The notes below the pieces were generated by a model. It did no database searches and was not told where the DNA came from. It saw only the letters and a list, made by a program, of their open reading frames with translations. From positions 310,001-374,000 of the forward strand of contig NZ_CANLRL010000002.1 in NCBI RefSeq assembly GCF_947493595.1: a DNA stretch of 64,000 nt, written 5' to 3'. The stretch's first letter is position 1. Each line of letters opens with the position of its first letter. Position numbers and translations under genes: made by a program. The DNA comes from an uncultured Shimia sp. Its GTDB lineage: Bacteria > Pseudomonadota > Alphaproteobacteria > Rhodobacterales > Rhodobacteraceae. Below are positions 1 through 8,544 of this stretch, one piece after another.

Positions 1-1
1 C

Positions 2-1429
2 CGTGACAATCATGTGCTACTCAAGGGCACTCAGGTGTTTGCTGGACCCGCGGTAACTGCTTTGGGTCTCAGGGAGGCACAAAGGCGCGTGGGCTTGGTT
101 GATGTGGTTTTCAACCAGCTGGCGCAGCCAGAGTTTGAAACACAGCTGGCGAAACTTTATGACGGCTCAGACACGGGGCCGGATCCGACAAGCGACACCG
201 AGCTGAGTTTTGATCTCGAAGAAGCGGCTTTTGCCTCGCGTCAGCGAGATCTGCTGGACGAACCGGGAGATGCGCCAGTGATCCAGCTGGTCAATCGGCT
301 GCTGCGCAAAGCTGTGCTGGGCCACGCGTCTGATTTGCATGTGGAGCCGCACGAATACGGCCTTCGCGTGCGCATGCGGGTCGACGGCTTTTTGCAGGAA
401 GTGATGGACCGTGCCGACGTGCCGGTTAAACGCATTGTGTCGCGACTGAAGGTCATGGCCGGTTTAGATATTTCCGAAACACGCCTTCCGCAAGATGGAC
501 GCATTGCGCTGTCTTTGGGGGGGCGCATGATCGACACGCGGGTGTCTTCGCTGCCTGGCCACTATGGCGAGCGCATTGTCCTGCGTATTCTGGACCGCTC
601 GGCTGGTCTGATGCCACTCAAGGATCTTGGCTTGTCAGAGGCGCAGCAGGCATTGTTGCAGCGCCTTGCGTCTCTGCCAAATGGCATCATTTTGGCGACA
701 GGTCCAACTGGTGCGGGAAAAACCACCACGCTTTATTCCCTGCTGCAATTGGCGGATCGGGACGAGCACAACATCGTCACCGTCGAAGATCCGATTGAAT
801 ATGATCTGCCTGGCGTGAGCCAATCTCAAATCAACGCAGACATCGGCATGACCTTTGCTGCGGGCTTGCGGGCCACGTTGCGCCAAGACCCAGACGTTAT
901 TCTTGTTGGCGAAATCCGCGATCCGGAAACCGCCTCCACTGCGGCGCAAGCGGCCCTTACTGGGCATTTGGTATTTTCCTCTTTGCACGCAAATAGCTCT
1001 GTTGGTGCCATTGTCCGTCTGCGGGACTTGGGTGTGGATAACTTTCTCATAGCCGCCACTTTGCGCGGTGTGATTGCGCAACGTCTTCTGCGCAGATTGT
1101 GCCAAAACTGTTGCGCGGCTCACGATCCAACTCGTGAAGAAACATCGCATTTCACCCGCCACGGTTTGCCAATTCCCGAGACGCTTTATGATCCTGTTGG
1201 GTGTGAAGTCTGTTTAGGAACGGGTCATGCCGGTCGGATGGGTGTCTTTGAGATGGTGGAAATTGGCGAAACGCTCCGTGCGGCGATTGATCGTGGGGCA
1301 ACCGAAACCGAAATGGCATCCATGTCGCTCTCTGCCGGAGAAACCCTGATTGGTCAGGGTCTGCTGGCCGCCTCTGGCGGTGATGTGAGCCTGTCTGAAA
1401 CATTGCGCGTTGTTGGAGACGTAGCGTGA
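2..1429 (+). CDS. gspE: Type II secretion ATPase GspE, 5' end cut by window edge
   Basis: Cytoplasmic hexameric ATPase that powers pseudopilus assembly in type II secretion. The reading frame is open to the left edge, so the true start and part of the N-terminal GspL-binding domain are probably outside; a GTG at 14 is a less likely start. Visible from that GTG (471 residues): Walker A GPTGAGKTTT near residue 230, then EDPIEYDLPGV, the Asp box around DPDVILVGEIRDPET, the His box around LTGHLVFSSLHAN, and a C-terminal zinc site of paired cysteines (CQNC and CEVC). The four-cysteine motif and the neighbouring gspC/L/M/K genes favour GspE over a PilB pilus ATPase. The stop overlaps gspF by 4 bp (GTGA), so the two are translationally coupled. 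Confidence 0.93.
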   Translation, partial: RDNHVLLKGTQVFAGPAVTALGLREAQRRVGLVDVVFNQLAQPEFETQLAKLYDGSDTGPDPTSDTELSFDLEEAAFASRQRDLLDEPGDAPVIQLVNRLLRKAVLGHASDLHVEPHEYGLRVRMRVDGFLQEVMDRADVPVKRIVSRLKVMAGLDISETRLPQDGRIALSLGGRMIDTRVSSLPGHYGERIVLRILDRSAGLMPLKDLGLSEAQQALLQRLASLPNGIILATGPTGAGKTTTLYSLLQLADRDEHNIVTVEDPIEYDLPGVSQSQINADIGMTFAAGLRATLRQDPDVILVGEIRDPETASTAAQAALTGHLVFSSLHANSSVGAIVRLRDLGVDNFLIAATLRGVIAQRLLRRLCQNCCAAHDPTREETSHFTRHGLPIPETLYDPVGCEVCLGTGHAGRMGVFEMVEIGETLRAAIDRGATETEMASMSLSAGETLIGQGLLAASGGDVSLSETLRVVGDVA

Positions 1430-2640
1430 AGGCCTACGCCTATACCGCCTACACCGGTAATGGCCGGCGCAAAACAGGCACTATTGTTGCTGAAACCGAG
1501 GCTGATGTTGCTGCACAGTTGGCGCAGCAAGACTTGTTTGTGTCTGAGGTTCATGAGACAACACCACAGCTCAGCAAACACACCGCGCGCCTGTCACGCC
1601 GGTCTCGTTTGAACCCAGATCTGCAGTCGGTGTTTACCCGCCAAATGGCGGTATTGCTTGGAGCAGACCTCACTGCGGAAGCTGCGTTGGAGGCCGTACG
1701 AAGTGAGAGCCAAACCGTGCTGGATACAGTAGCGGCGCAAGCACGTGCCTCGCTAATGGAAGGTGCCACCTTGTCAGATGCATTGGCGGAGACGGGTGCC
1801 GGGTTTCCCCCTTACTACCTTGCTGCGCTAAGGGCGGGTGAGGGCGCTGGCGAATTGGCAACGGTGTTCCAAGAGCTGGCAGATCACTTGGAGCAACTGG
1901 GGACCGAGAAAGCAGATATTGCCACCGCGCTGATATACCCTGGTTTCGTGGCCGCTGTGGCATTATTGGTTTGTGCAATCCTGATGACCAGCGTCGCCCC
2001 TGAAATTGTCTCCATGTTTGAACTTTCTGGACGCCCCTTACCGCCCCTCACGCAATACGTGCTTTCTATAAGCGACTGGATACAGGCCAACGCAATCCTT
2101 CTTGCTGTGCTTATGGGCTTGCTTACCGCCTTGGCGATAGTCACACCGCATATTCCTGTCTTGCGGGATCTTCGAGACCGGGGGCTTTTGCGCCTGCCTG
2201 TGACGGGACGCCTACTGCGACTTTCCGCTTCAGTGCAATACATGCGTACATTGGCGTTGGTGCTCGGGGCGCGCCATGCCGTCCTCAGCGCTGCGGTTAA
2301 CGCCAAAGATGTTCTGGTGGTTGCGCAGTTTCAAAGTGAGGGTGATGCGGTTGCGACAGCCGTGCGGCAAGGCGAAAGCCTGTCGTCCGCCTTGTCTCAG
2401 CTGTCGTTTCTTCCGCCGGTCGCCCGCCAACTAATTGCCGCCGGCGAAGCCTCCGCCCGTCTGGCCCGCATGACTGACCGCGCTGCCGCTTTGGTGGAGC
2501 ACCGCCTATCAACGGAACGCAAACGCATCGCCGCACTGCTGGAGCCATTGCTCATGATGCTGGTTGGCGCCTTGGTGCTTACAATTGTGCTTGCGGTGTT
2601 GCTGCCGATCTTTGATTTGCAAGCGGTGGTCGCAGGGTAG
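1426..2640 (+). CDS. gspF: Type II secretion inner-membrane platform protein GspF
   Basis: Polytopic platform protein that couples GspE to pseudopilus assembly. The 404-residue protein has the usual two T2SSF cytoplasmic helical domains: one at about residues 65-190 (FTRQMAVLLGADLTAEAAL) and one at about 265-390 (YMRTLALVLGARHAVLSAA). Each is followed by hydrophobic segments (about 165-190, 215-240 and a terminal one near 375-400). The length is typical. The GTG start at 1426 overlaps the gspE stop by 4 bp. It is convergent with gspC, with only 16 bp between the stop codons. Confidence 0.93.
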   Translation: MKAYAYTAYTGNGRRKTGTIVAETEADVAAQLAQQDLFVSEVHETTPQLSKHTARLSRRSRLNPDLQSVFTRQMAVLLGADLTAEAALEAVRSESQTVLDTVAAQARASLMEGATLSDALAETGAGFPPYYLAALRAGEGAGELATVFQELADHLEQLGTEKADIATALIYPGFVAAVALLVCAILMTSVAPEIVSMFELSGRPLPPLTQYVLSISDWIQANAILLAVLMGLLTALAIVTPHIPVLRDLRDRGLLRLPVTGRLLRLSASVQYMRTLALVLGARHAVLSAAVNAKDVLVVAQFQSEGDAVATAVRQGESLSSALSQLSFLPPVARQLIAAGEASARLARMTDRAAALVEHRLSTERKRIAALLEPLLMMLVGALVLTIVLAVLLPIFDLQAVVAG

Positions 2641-2656
2641 TGAATCCCAGCTGAAC

Positions 2657-3130
2657 CTATTCAGGGAAAGCCATCAGTTCAGGATCACCGTCATCTCGTG
2701 AGACCCAAAGGCCCTGCGCATCAATGATTGCAACCCGCACGTTTGGTTCCAACATATCACCCACGCGCAACAGCCGGTCTCCTGTGGGATGGCCGACAAT
2801 GGCCCACGATGACGCCCCGTCCCGAACCATGCCTTTCAATGTGTAGCCGAGACTGGACAGAGGCGGTTTGGCCGCCTTTGGTGGTTGTGGTTCTTCAGCT
2901 GGTTGTGGCGGTGCAGTCTGCGGGCTTGGAGGTTGACGCTCGCCAAACAAAGCGGTCCATCGGCGTGGTTGCCGCACAGGGGATGGTGGCGATGCGACAT
3001 CAGATTGCGATGCCCCGGTTGCTACCGTCAGCGGATCCGGCGCAGTACGCAGTTCCTCGGCCAGTTGCCACCCTGCCCAAGCGGCACCCCCTAAGCACAC
3101 CAAAGTGCAGAACCCAGCGATTAGTCGCAT
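2657..3130 (-). CDS. gspC: Type II secretion protein GspC, short form
   Basis: Inner-membrane protein that normally links the inner-membrane platform to the secretin GspD through its periplasmic homology (HR) domain. The 157-residue protein has a short cytoplasmic N-terminus, one membrane segment (about residues 3-20), a Pro-rich linker and a C-terminal HR-type domain from about residue 90 (LKGMVRDG, then VGDMLEPNV and a terminal strand). No PDZ or coiled-coil domain follows, so it is a minimal GspC. The ATG at 3130 is chosen because AGAGAG lies 9 nt upstream; an upstream TTG (3154) would put charged residues before the membrane segment. It is isolated and opposite to gspEF. Identity rests on architecture and the HR pattern. 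Confidence 0.75.
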   Translation of the reverse strand: MRLIAGFCTLVCLGGAAWAGWQLAEELRTAPDPLTVATGASQSDVASPPSPVRQPRRWTALFGERQPPSPQTAPPQPAEEPQPPKAAKPPLSSLGYTLKGMVRDGASSWAIVGHPTGDRLLRVGDMLEPNVRVAIIDAQGLWVSRDDGDPELMAFPE

Positions 3131-3238
3131 AAATACCCACTCTCTTCTCGCCAAACCTCTGCAAGATAGACGCAGGGCCGCGATTATGCTAAGCTATTAC
3201 AAATAAGAAAAAACGACAATCTTGAGCAGGTACAAACC

Positions 3239-3745
3239 ATGTCTTCCATTCTCCGAACCGGTCTCGCCGGTCTGGTGCTTATTGGGGTAGGCAGTTGCGG
3301 CGATGAAATGGTGTCGCGCAACAGCTTTGAAAGCCAATATGCTGTCGCCAGAAATGCACTTGAAGGCGGCCAATACGACCGTGCGCGCCGCAGCTATCAA
3401 AAGTTGCTGCAACAAGCAGGCCCTCTCGCTCCGCGGCTTCAACTTGAGTACGCCCATACTGAGTTGCGGGCTGGCAATTTCGAACAAGCAGCAAAAATTG
3501 CCGCTTCGCTTGCGGCCAGCCAAACGGGGTTGGCGCGCAGTGCGGCTTTGTCGGTTCAAGGTACTGCACAGCATGAATTGGGCATGAAACAGCTGTCCGA
3601 AGGCAACACCGCAGCTGGTCAGCAAAATCTCAGTGCGGCAAATGCTGCGCTACAAGAGGTGCTCAAATCAAATCCAGATTTGGATCCTCTGGGTGCAATG
3701 GCAGGGCGCCAAGCCAAGATTTCTTCCCGGCTCCAGCGTCTCTGA
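3239..3745 (+). CDS. TPR-like outer-membrane lipoprotein, candidate T2SS accessory
   Basis: A 168-residue protein with an N-terminal lipoprotein signal: hydrophobic stretch, then lipobox VGSC with the acceptor Cys near residue 20, followed by Gly-Asp. The rest is helical with TPR-like periodicity, for example ARNALEGGQYDRARRSYQKL and TELRAGNFEQAAKIAASLA. Its gene lies between gspC and the gspG-M operon but on the opposite strand. Small helical lipoproteins often act as pilotins or assembly factors for secretins, so a role in T2SS assembly is a context-based inference. It could equally be a general TPR lipoprotein. The stop is 15 bp from the convergent gspM stop. Confidence 0.7.
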   Translation: MSSILRTGLAGLVLIGVGSCGDEMVSRNSFESQYAVARNALEGGQYDRARRSYQKLLQQAGPLAPRLQLEYAHTELRAGNFEQAAKIAASLAASQTGLARSAALSVQGTAQHELGMKQLSEGNTAAGQQNLSAANAALQEVLKSNPDLDPLGAMAGRQAKISSRLQRL

Positions 3746-3760
3746 TTCAGCGCAAAAGAC

Positions 3761-4258
3761 TTATCTTTGAAGAGGTCGAAGGTCGAGCCAGGTGGATACA
3801 ACGCCTGGCTCTTCTGTTGCCTCAAGACGGAAGGCAACAATGTCGTATCCCCAATCAGGGTGTGCCGATCTGAGCCAGGAAGCCAGTTTCAGGAAATCAA
3901 CGCGTTCAAACTGAAGTTCGATCCCGTCTGCGCCGTCCGCGTCCAAAACTGTTACGGACCTGCGCAGCTGGGCCGCAATTAACCCTTGTTCGATCCCGCC
4001 GGAGCCAATCGGGTCTCCGATTTCTGGCTGCGGTGCGGCTTGCGTCAGAATTGTGAGCTCTCTGGCTTGTCTGGTTACCCAGCGTTGCAATGCCACCGCG
4101 TCTCGCTGAATCTGTTCAGCCGCCTGTCTTCGTTCTTGTAGCGGCATGAGCAGACCAAACACCAAGGCCAGCGGCGCCACAATGCCTGCCAAACTGGCCA
4201 GTAAAACCTTTTCTCGGCGAGTCAGTTGAAGAAGAAATTCCAGCAGCCGATCGCTCAT
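3761..4258 (-). CDS. gspM: Type II secretion protein GspM
   Basis: Bitopic inner-membrane partner of GspL in the secretion platform. The 165-residue protein has the classical layout: about 17 cytoplasmic residues with the pattern LTRREKVLLASL, one membrane helix (about residues 20-40), then a periplasmic region beginning with a helix (QERRQAAEQIQRDAVALQRW) and a small alpha/beta ferredoxin-like domain. Start ATG overlaps the gspL stop by 4 bp. It is the last gene of the leftward gspG-H-I-J-K-L-M operon. Sequence conservation in GspM is low, so position next to gspL carries much of the assignment. Confidence 0.85.
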   Translation of the reverse strand: MSDRLLEFLLQLTRREKVLLASLAGIVAPLALVFGLLMPLQERRQAAEQIQRDAVALQRWVTRQARELTILTQAAPQPEIGDPIGSGGIEQGLIAAQLRRSVTVLDADGADGIELQFERVDFLKLASWLRSAHPDWGYDIVAFRLEATEEPGVVSTWLDLRPLQR

Positions 4259-5472
4259 GGTGATGGTTCCTTCGGCAAAATTCGGATCTCTGTGCGTACG
4301 CCGACCTGCGCGTCGCTGACCCGGCTTTCCTCCAGATCCGCGGTCATATGGTCAGATTGCAGCGCTGAAGTGAGCCGTTCTGCACTGCCAAAATCTGGCA
4401 TTCGCACAACAATCATAAGCCCATCGCCTTTTGTGTAGCTGACCATCTCCGGTACGGCGTTCGCGGCGTCTAGGACAGCACCAACTTCTGCGGTCAAATC
4501 CAAGACATCCAGCGTTGCTCCGCCATCCCTTCGGGAATTCTGTAGATCCAATAGCACCCGACTGACTTGGCTCCGTACATCCAAAATTGGACCCGTTGGT
4601 ACAAAGTGCTGTTTCACGATTTCTTGGGTGTGTGTGGTGATTTCGTCGGTCTGAGCCTCAATGCGCGCAATGGCAACAAGTTGACCAACACTCCATAGCG
4701 CGACGGCCAATGCCGCGGATAAAGCAGTCCACCGCCACGGCAAAACCCGCTGCGCCAACCGCGTACGAGCGGCCATTGGATCTGCGCGCAGATCACAATC
4801 CAACTCGCCATGTTTCAAAACTGAAGGTCGGTCAACGCCCAACTCAGGCAACTGGTTTGGATCAAGTACAACAGGCACTCCATGCGCGCTCATCAAGCTG
4901 TCAAAGGCCGACAGTGCTTCACCATGCCAAAGCACGGCAGTGGGGCGATTGGGGCTGGCGCTAAGTGCTTGCGACAAGACGATTTCAGCCATTTCCAGTG
5001 ACGTGCTGGCACCATCGTTTGGACCAAACCGCATCATGACGGCTGTTGAGCCGTCCAGCTTGATTTGGGACAGCGTCCAAATCCCTTCTGACGTTGGCAG
5101 TGACAGGTAGTCCGGTATCACTGCCTGGCAGTCATAGCTCCGCCACTCTGCCATATGGGTGTGATCCGCAACAAACACCTGGGACCAGTCTTCTCCGTTG
5201 GCACCAAGATTGCAGGGTCTCATCGCCACTGTGTCATCCAGCCCCATTCGATCGGTGAGTTGCCGCCGCGCGACCTGTTCCCGGGCTTGCCCCCGTAGCG
5301 ACTTTGGGAGGTCCAAGTGGATTAACGGAACCACATGTCCAGGCGCCAATACGACATGTCGCGCGGATTGTATTCCGTCACCAACCCGTGCAAACAATGT
5401 GGACGCCTCTCCATGTTGTGCTGGGGGGGACGATTTTCTGACGTGTCGCACCAGCGCTCCTGTTAAATTCAC
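4255..5472 (-). CDS. gspL: Type II secretion protein GspL
   Basis: Inner-membrane protein that recruits GspE through an actin-like cytoplasmic domain and pairs with GspM. The 405-residue protein has a cytoplasmic domain (about 1-245), a membrane helix at about 250-270 (TALSAALAVALWSVGQLVAI) and a periplasmic ferredoxin-like domain at the C-terminus (about 330-400). The start is GTG with no strong ribosome-binding site; 50 bp separate it from the gspK stop. The stop overlaps the gspM start (ATGA). Confidence 0.88.
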   Translation of the reverse strand: MNLTGALVRHVRKSSPPAQHGEASTLFARVGDGIQSARHVVLAPGHVVPLIHLDLPKSLRGQAREQVARRQLTDRMGLDDTVAMRPCNLGANGEDWSQVFVADHTHMAEWRSYDCQAVIPDYLSLPTSEGIWTLSQIKLDGSTAVMMRFGPNDGASTSLEMAEIVLSQALSASPNRPTAVLWHGEALSAFDSLMSAHGVPVVLDPNQLPELGVDRPSVLKHGELDCDLRADPMAARTRLAQRVLPWRWTALSAALAVALWSVGQLVAIARIEAQTDEITTHTQEIVKQHFVPTGPILDVRSQVSRVLLDLQNSRRDGGATLDVLDLTAEVGAVLDAANAVPEMVSYTKGDGLMIVVRMPDFGSAERLTSALQSDHMTADLEESRVSDAQVGVRTEIRILPKEPSP

Positions 5473-5522
5473 CTGTCAGCAAAATGCAGGCCTCTGGTAT
5501 AGAGTGCAATCCTGCTTTTGTT

Positions 5523-6458
5523 TCATGGCCTTGTCGTGATCCTCCAGTGGGTGGTTACACCAACCGGTAAGCTTTGTCTCTGAAACACAATACTGCGCTG
5601 GGCAAATTGGTCATCAAGCGAAGCCGATATCTCGGCCCGAAACCATTGTGACCCTACCGATAGATGTTCTGGCGACAAAGGTGGCGGCGGTCCTTCCGGA
5701 TTGTCTGCATCTGGCGCAGGAACGCCGACCGCCGCCAAAAATGCGTCAACCGAAGAAAATGGCTGATTTGTGCGATCGCGAAAGACTTGGTTGTACGCAG
5801 CGGCTGACATGTTTGGCAAAAAGGCGCGCAGCACTTCTTCCGAAACTGTGTTGATGTTGAGCGGGCTGTCGCCGGGCAGCGCAGTCACAAACGGTGCCAA
5901 GCGCGCCAAGTGTCGTTCCGAAATACCAGGCAGATGCGCCAACTGGTCAACCATCAATAGGGGGCCGGAGACAGGTTCTTCGGCTGGCGTTTTTCTGCTC
6001 CAAGCGGCTGGATCCACAGGGCCATCTGCGCTCAGTAAATCGTGGATTTGTTGTCCAACCTGCTGCGGCACGCCGCGTTGCGATAACAGCTTTTTAAAGG
6101 CGTCGTGCGCGGTGTGATGATCTGGGTTTGACAGCCAATTCAGGTTAAATAGTCCCTGTTCATCCGAAATTCTCCCGGTCACTCGGCCCCGTGTGAGCTG
6201 CATGTCTATCACCGGCTTGGCCCAGTTTTCTCCGTTGTGGTCAACGGCGCCAACATCACGCTCTAAGACGGTTTTGGCCAAGGCTTCAAAAGCGTTCAGG
6301 TTCAAAGACAGCTGCGCTGCTGTCAGTCCTGCATCTAGTCGCTTACGACCGGCGTCCGCCCGCGCCAAAAGAAAAACGGCCACAGCGGACAACGCAGCCA
6401 CCAACACCAACGCATTGACCAACACATAGCCATTTTTATTGTCCGAAGGCGCATTCAT
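5523..6458 (-). CDS. gspK: Type II secretion minor pseudopilin GspK
   Basis: Large minor pseudopilin that caps the pseudopilus tip with GspI and GspJ. The 311-residue protein has a short basic leader, prepilin cleavage expected before Tyr in NG/YVLVN, then a hydrophobic helix (ALVLVAALSAVAVFLLARAD). As is characteristic of GspK it lacks the Glu at mature position 5 (Asn here). The long globular part contains the GspK helical insertion (VTALPGDSPLNINTVSEEVL), recognisable by the conserved LNINTA-like motif. Start ATG overlaps the gspJ stop by 4 bp. Confidence 0.92.
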   Translation of the reverse strand: MNAPSDNKNGYVLVNALVLVAALSAVAVFLLARADAGRKRLDAGLTAAQLSLNLNAFEALAKTVLERDVGAVDHNGENWAKPVIDMQLTRGRVTGRISDEQGLFNLNWLSNPDHHTAHDAFKKLLSQRGVPQQVGQQIHDLLSADGPVDPAAWSRKTPAEEPVSGPLLMVDQLAHLPGISERHLARLAPFVTALPGDSPLNINTVSEEVLRAFLPNMSAAAYNQVFRDRTNQPFSSVDAFLAAVGVPAPDADNPEGPPPPLSPEHLSVGSQWFRAEISASLDDQFAQRSIVFQRQSLPVGVTTHWRITTRP

Positions 6459-7141
6459 TTCAAAGACTCCAACAGCACTATGTCTCCATGGGCCTTTGTC
6501 TCCAGCGTGATTTCCACGCCGTCTGGCAATACGCTGGAAAATGAGACCGTGGCCGCCGGGCCGCCGTCTTCATCTTGGTTGGCCGCGCTTGGTATGGCCT
6601 GTAGTGGCGGTCGCAGACCATTGATCCATCCAAGTTCCCCCCAATAGCTTCGCAGCCGAATGCCTGTGACACCCTCCAACACCGGGACTTCTGGACCAAG
6701 TGCTGAGGTGTTGAGCGGAGTTAGTGTCGCCCATCTTTGTCGTATGAATCGACCCGAACTCGGCTGAAAACGCCAAGTTACACGATGCAAAATCGGTTGC
6801 GATTTTCGATCCGAGTGCAGTGTCGGCTGCCCTCCAATGGAAAGGGAAAACCCTCCCGAGTCTTCGGTGAGTGCTGACAGAATGGGGCCATCGTCGGGAG
6901 AAAAGAAAGGCATTGGAACCGCAGAAGAAACATCCCGTCGCAAGAGGCTTATTGCCTGGACCAGTTCAGCTGACGTCTCACCGCGATCTTGCAAGCCATC
7001 TCGGAGCCGCAACATGCCGGAGAGTCCTTGTGCCCCCATGATTGCCACCAAAGCAAATAGGGCTAAGGCGACCACAAGCTCGATCAGACTAAGTCCGAGA
7101 TCGCTTTGCGTTTTTGGTGGTCCCTTTTGTGGTCGATGCAT
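6455..7141 (-). CDS. gspJ: Type II secretion minor pseudopilin GspJ
   Basis: Minor pseudopilin of the tip complex. After a polar leader of about 16 residues comes the prepilin motif LG/LSLIELVVALALFALVAI, with Glu at mature position 5, then a beta-rich globular domain containing the GspJ-type stretch RLRSYWGELGWINGL near the C-terminus. The length (228 residues) is typical. Two starts are possible: GTG at 7144 or ATG at 7141; the ATG gives a TGATG stop-start junction with gspI and has AAGGTGGG just upstream. Confidence 0.9.
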   Translation of the reverse strand: MHRPQKGPPKTQSDLGLSLIELVVALALFALVAIMGAQGLSGMLRLRDGLQDRGETSAELVQAISLLRRDVSSAVPMPFFSPDDGPILSALTEDSGGFSLSIGGQPTLHSDRKSQPILHRVTWRFQPSSGRFIRQRWATLTPLNTSALGPEVPVLEGVTGIRLRSYWGELGWINGLRPPLQAIPSAANQDEDGGPAATVSFSSVLPDGVEITLETKAHGDIVLLESLK

Positions 7142-7512
7142 CACCGCCCACCTTTGAGGTAGGCATTCAATTGCGCCCCCTCACCGGATTGGCCTCGTGC
7201 TGTCACACGAATGCGGACCAAGCCCGCTTCGGTGATGGCAACGTCTTCTTCAATCACAAAATTTTGTGCGCCCATCAATACCGTGGCGGGCAACGAGGCG
7301 GACATTCCAAGAAGTTTACGCTCTTCCACCCGATTGTGCGCCACAATCCGTGCCAGCAAACGCGGGGTTTCTCCGCCAATGGCGACTCGTGATTGATCTG
7401 CAGCTCGAGTCGCAGCGATGGTGCCCAATGCCAGAACAACAATTGCAATGGCCAGTTCGATCAGAGTTAAACCCGACTCCTTTGATCCTTTTTGGTGCTT
7501 AATCACTGGCAT
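7141..7512 (-). CDS. gspI: Type II secretion minor pseudopilin GspI
   Basis: Minor pseudopilin that nucleates the GspIJK tip. The ATG at 7512 gives a 123-residue protein with a 14-residue charged leader and prepilin site SG/LTLIELAIAIVVLALGTIA (Glu at +5). A GTG at 7542 would add ten residues and is less likely. The post-helix stretch ARIVAHNRVEERKL matches the GspI pattern (A-x-N-R-x-x-E). The gene begins inside the last codons of gspH (10-bp overlap), which implies coupled translation. Confidence 0.9.
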   Translation of the reverse strand: MPVIKHQKGSKESGLTLIELAIAIVVLALGTIAATRAADQSRVAIGGETPRLLARIVAHNRVEERKLLGMSASLPATVLMGAQNFVIEEDVAITEAGLVRIRVTARGQSGEGAQLNAYLKGGR

Positions 7513-7952
7513 GACAGCCCCAACAGCCCATCCGACAGGCACCGGCTAATGTGGCTTTCTTTGCTAAAAACTATGGAGAACACCGTGTTCTCGCCGTTGG
7601 CCAAAAACACAATTTCGGGTGCATTGGAGGCAGATGGGTGTGACGTGACCACCACTTGGCCGCGCCAGCGAAGGACTTGGTCAGAAATGTTCCAGCCTTG
7701 GGCAGTGCTTGTGGCCAGTTGCATGCCTTTGGGGGTGAACTTCATGCCCCGGCTTTGGCCGCTAGTGATGGCCAAGTCACTCAATTGGTCAAAAGTGTGC
7801 TGAAACAAAGCCTGATCTTGTGGCGCAGTCGCTTGAGATCGGCCAACCGACAAACTTGCGCCCACTGCCAACACGGCCATGACCGCTACAGCAATCAGAA
7901 GCTCGATCAATGAGAAACCGCCAGAGGGGTCTGGGGTTACTGCGTGGCCCAT
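7503..7952 (-). CDS. gspH: Type II secretion minor pseudopilin GspH
   Basis: Minor pseudopilin connecting the tip complex to the major pseudopilus. The 149-residue protein has a short leader with prepilin site GG/FSLIELLIAVAVMAVLAVGA (Glu at +5) followed by a beta-rich C-terminal domain with the GspH/FimT feature of a Ser/Gly-rich segment (ITSGQSRGMKFTPKGMQLA). The start overlaps the gspG 3' end by 16 bp, and the 3' end overlaps gspI by 10 bp. Confidence 0.9.
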   Translation of the reverse strand: MGHAVTPDPSGGFSLIELLIAVAVMAVLAVGASLSVGRSQATAPQDQALFQHTFDQLSDLAITSGQSRGMKFTPKGMQLATSTAQGWNISDQVLRWRGQVVVTSHPSASNAPEIVFLANGENTVFSIVFSKESHISRCLSDGLLGLSCQ

Positions 7953-8395
7953 GATCCGATATCCGCATCCGCACCTGTGCCGCCGGCAACTGCATTTGCG
8001 CCGTAACTGAACACGTCAAAATCCCCGTGCACACCAGGGGATAAATATTGGTACGGCTGCCCCCAAGGGTCGATCGGCAGGCGATCCATATAGCCGTTGG
8101 CGGCCCAATTTGTTGGCACGGGGTCACTGGTTGGTTGTGTGACCAAAGCGTCCAACCCCTGTTCCGTTGTTGGGTATCTGAAATTGTCGAGCCGGTACAA
8201 ATTGATCGCACTCACAACCGCGGCGATATCAGCCTGGGCACGCGCCGCCCGGGCTTGATCCGGACGGTCAATCACACGTGGCACAATCACCAGTGCCAAA
8301 ACTGATAGGATCACCACAACAACCATCAACTCCAGCAGGGAAAACCCGGCGTCGTTTTTGGCGTGTTGGGAGCTTGGGAGAGAATTGGATGACAT
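7937..8395 (-). CDS. gspG: Type II secretion major pseudopilin GspG
   Basis: Major subunit of the pseudopilus. With the ATG at 8395 the protein is 152 residues, the usual GspG size. It has a 17-residue leader, prepilin site AG/FSLLELMVVVVILSVLALV (Glu at +5), the mid segment LYRLDNFRYPTTEQGLDALV and the C-terminal Ca-site region (DPWGQPYQYLSPG, then DVFSYGANAVAGG and DADIGSW). A TTG at 8482 would add an implausible 29 residues overlapping the divergent promoter region. It is first in the leftward operon and divergent from gspO. Confidence 0.95.
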   Translation of the reverse strand: MSSNSLPSSQHAKNDAGFSLLELMVVVVILSVLALVIVPRVIDRPDQARAARAQADIAAVVSAINLYRLDNFRYPTTEQGLDALVTQPTSDPVPTNWAANGYMDRLPIDPWGQPYQYLSPGVHGDFDVFSYGANAVAGGTGADADIGSWATQ

Positions 8396-8544
8396 AAACT
8401 GGCTCGCTCTATTTGACGGCCATGGTAAAGGCAGCAGGGACGGTTTGTCCATTCTCCCCAAACGCGAGTGTGTTATGGCCAAGCAATGGACAAATTATTC
8501 CAAACTGCGCAAAACTGCGCTGTCCAAATTATCTGAGCGCGCCT

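Noticed and set aside
8490-8532. Short repeats AAACTGCGC and CAAATTAT in the gspG-gspO gap as operator sites
   Set aside because: Units are short, irregularly spaced and could be coding if an earlier gspO start is used.
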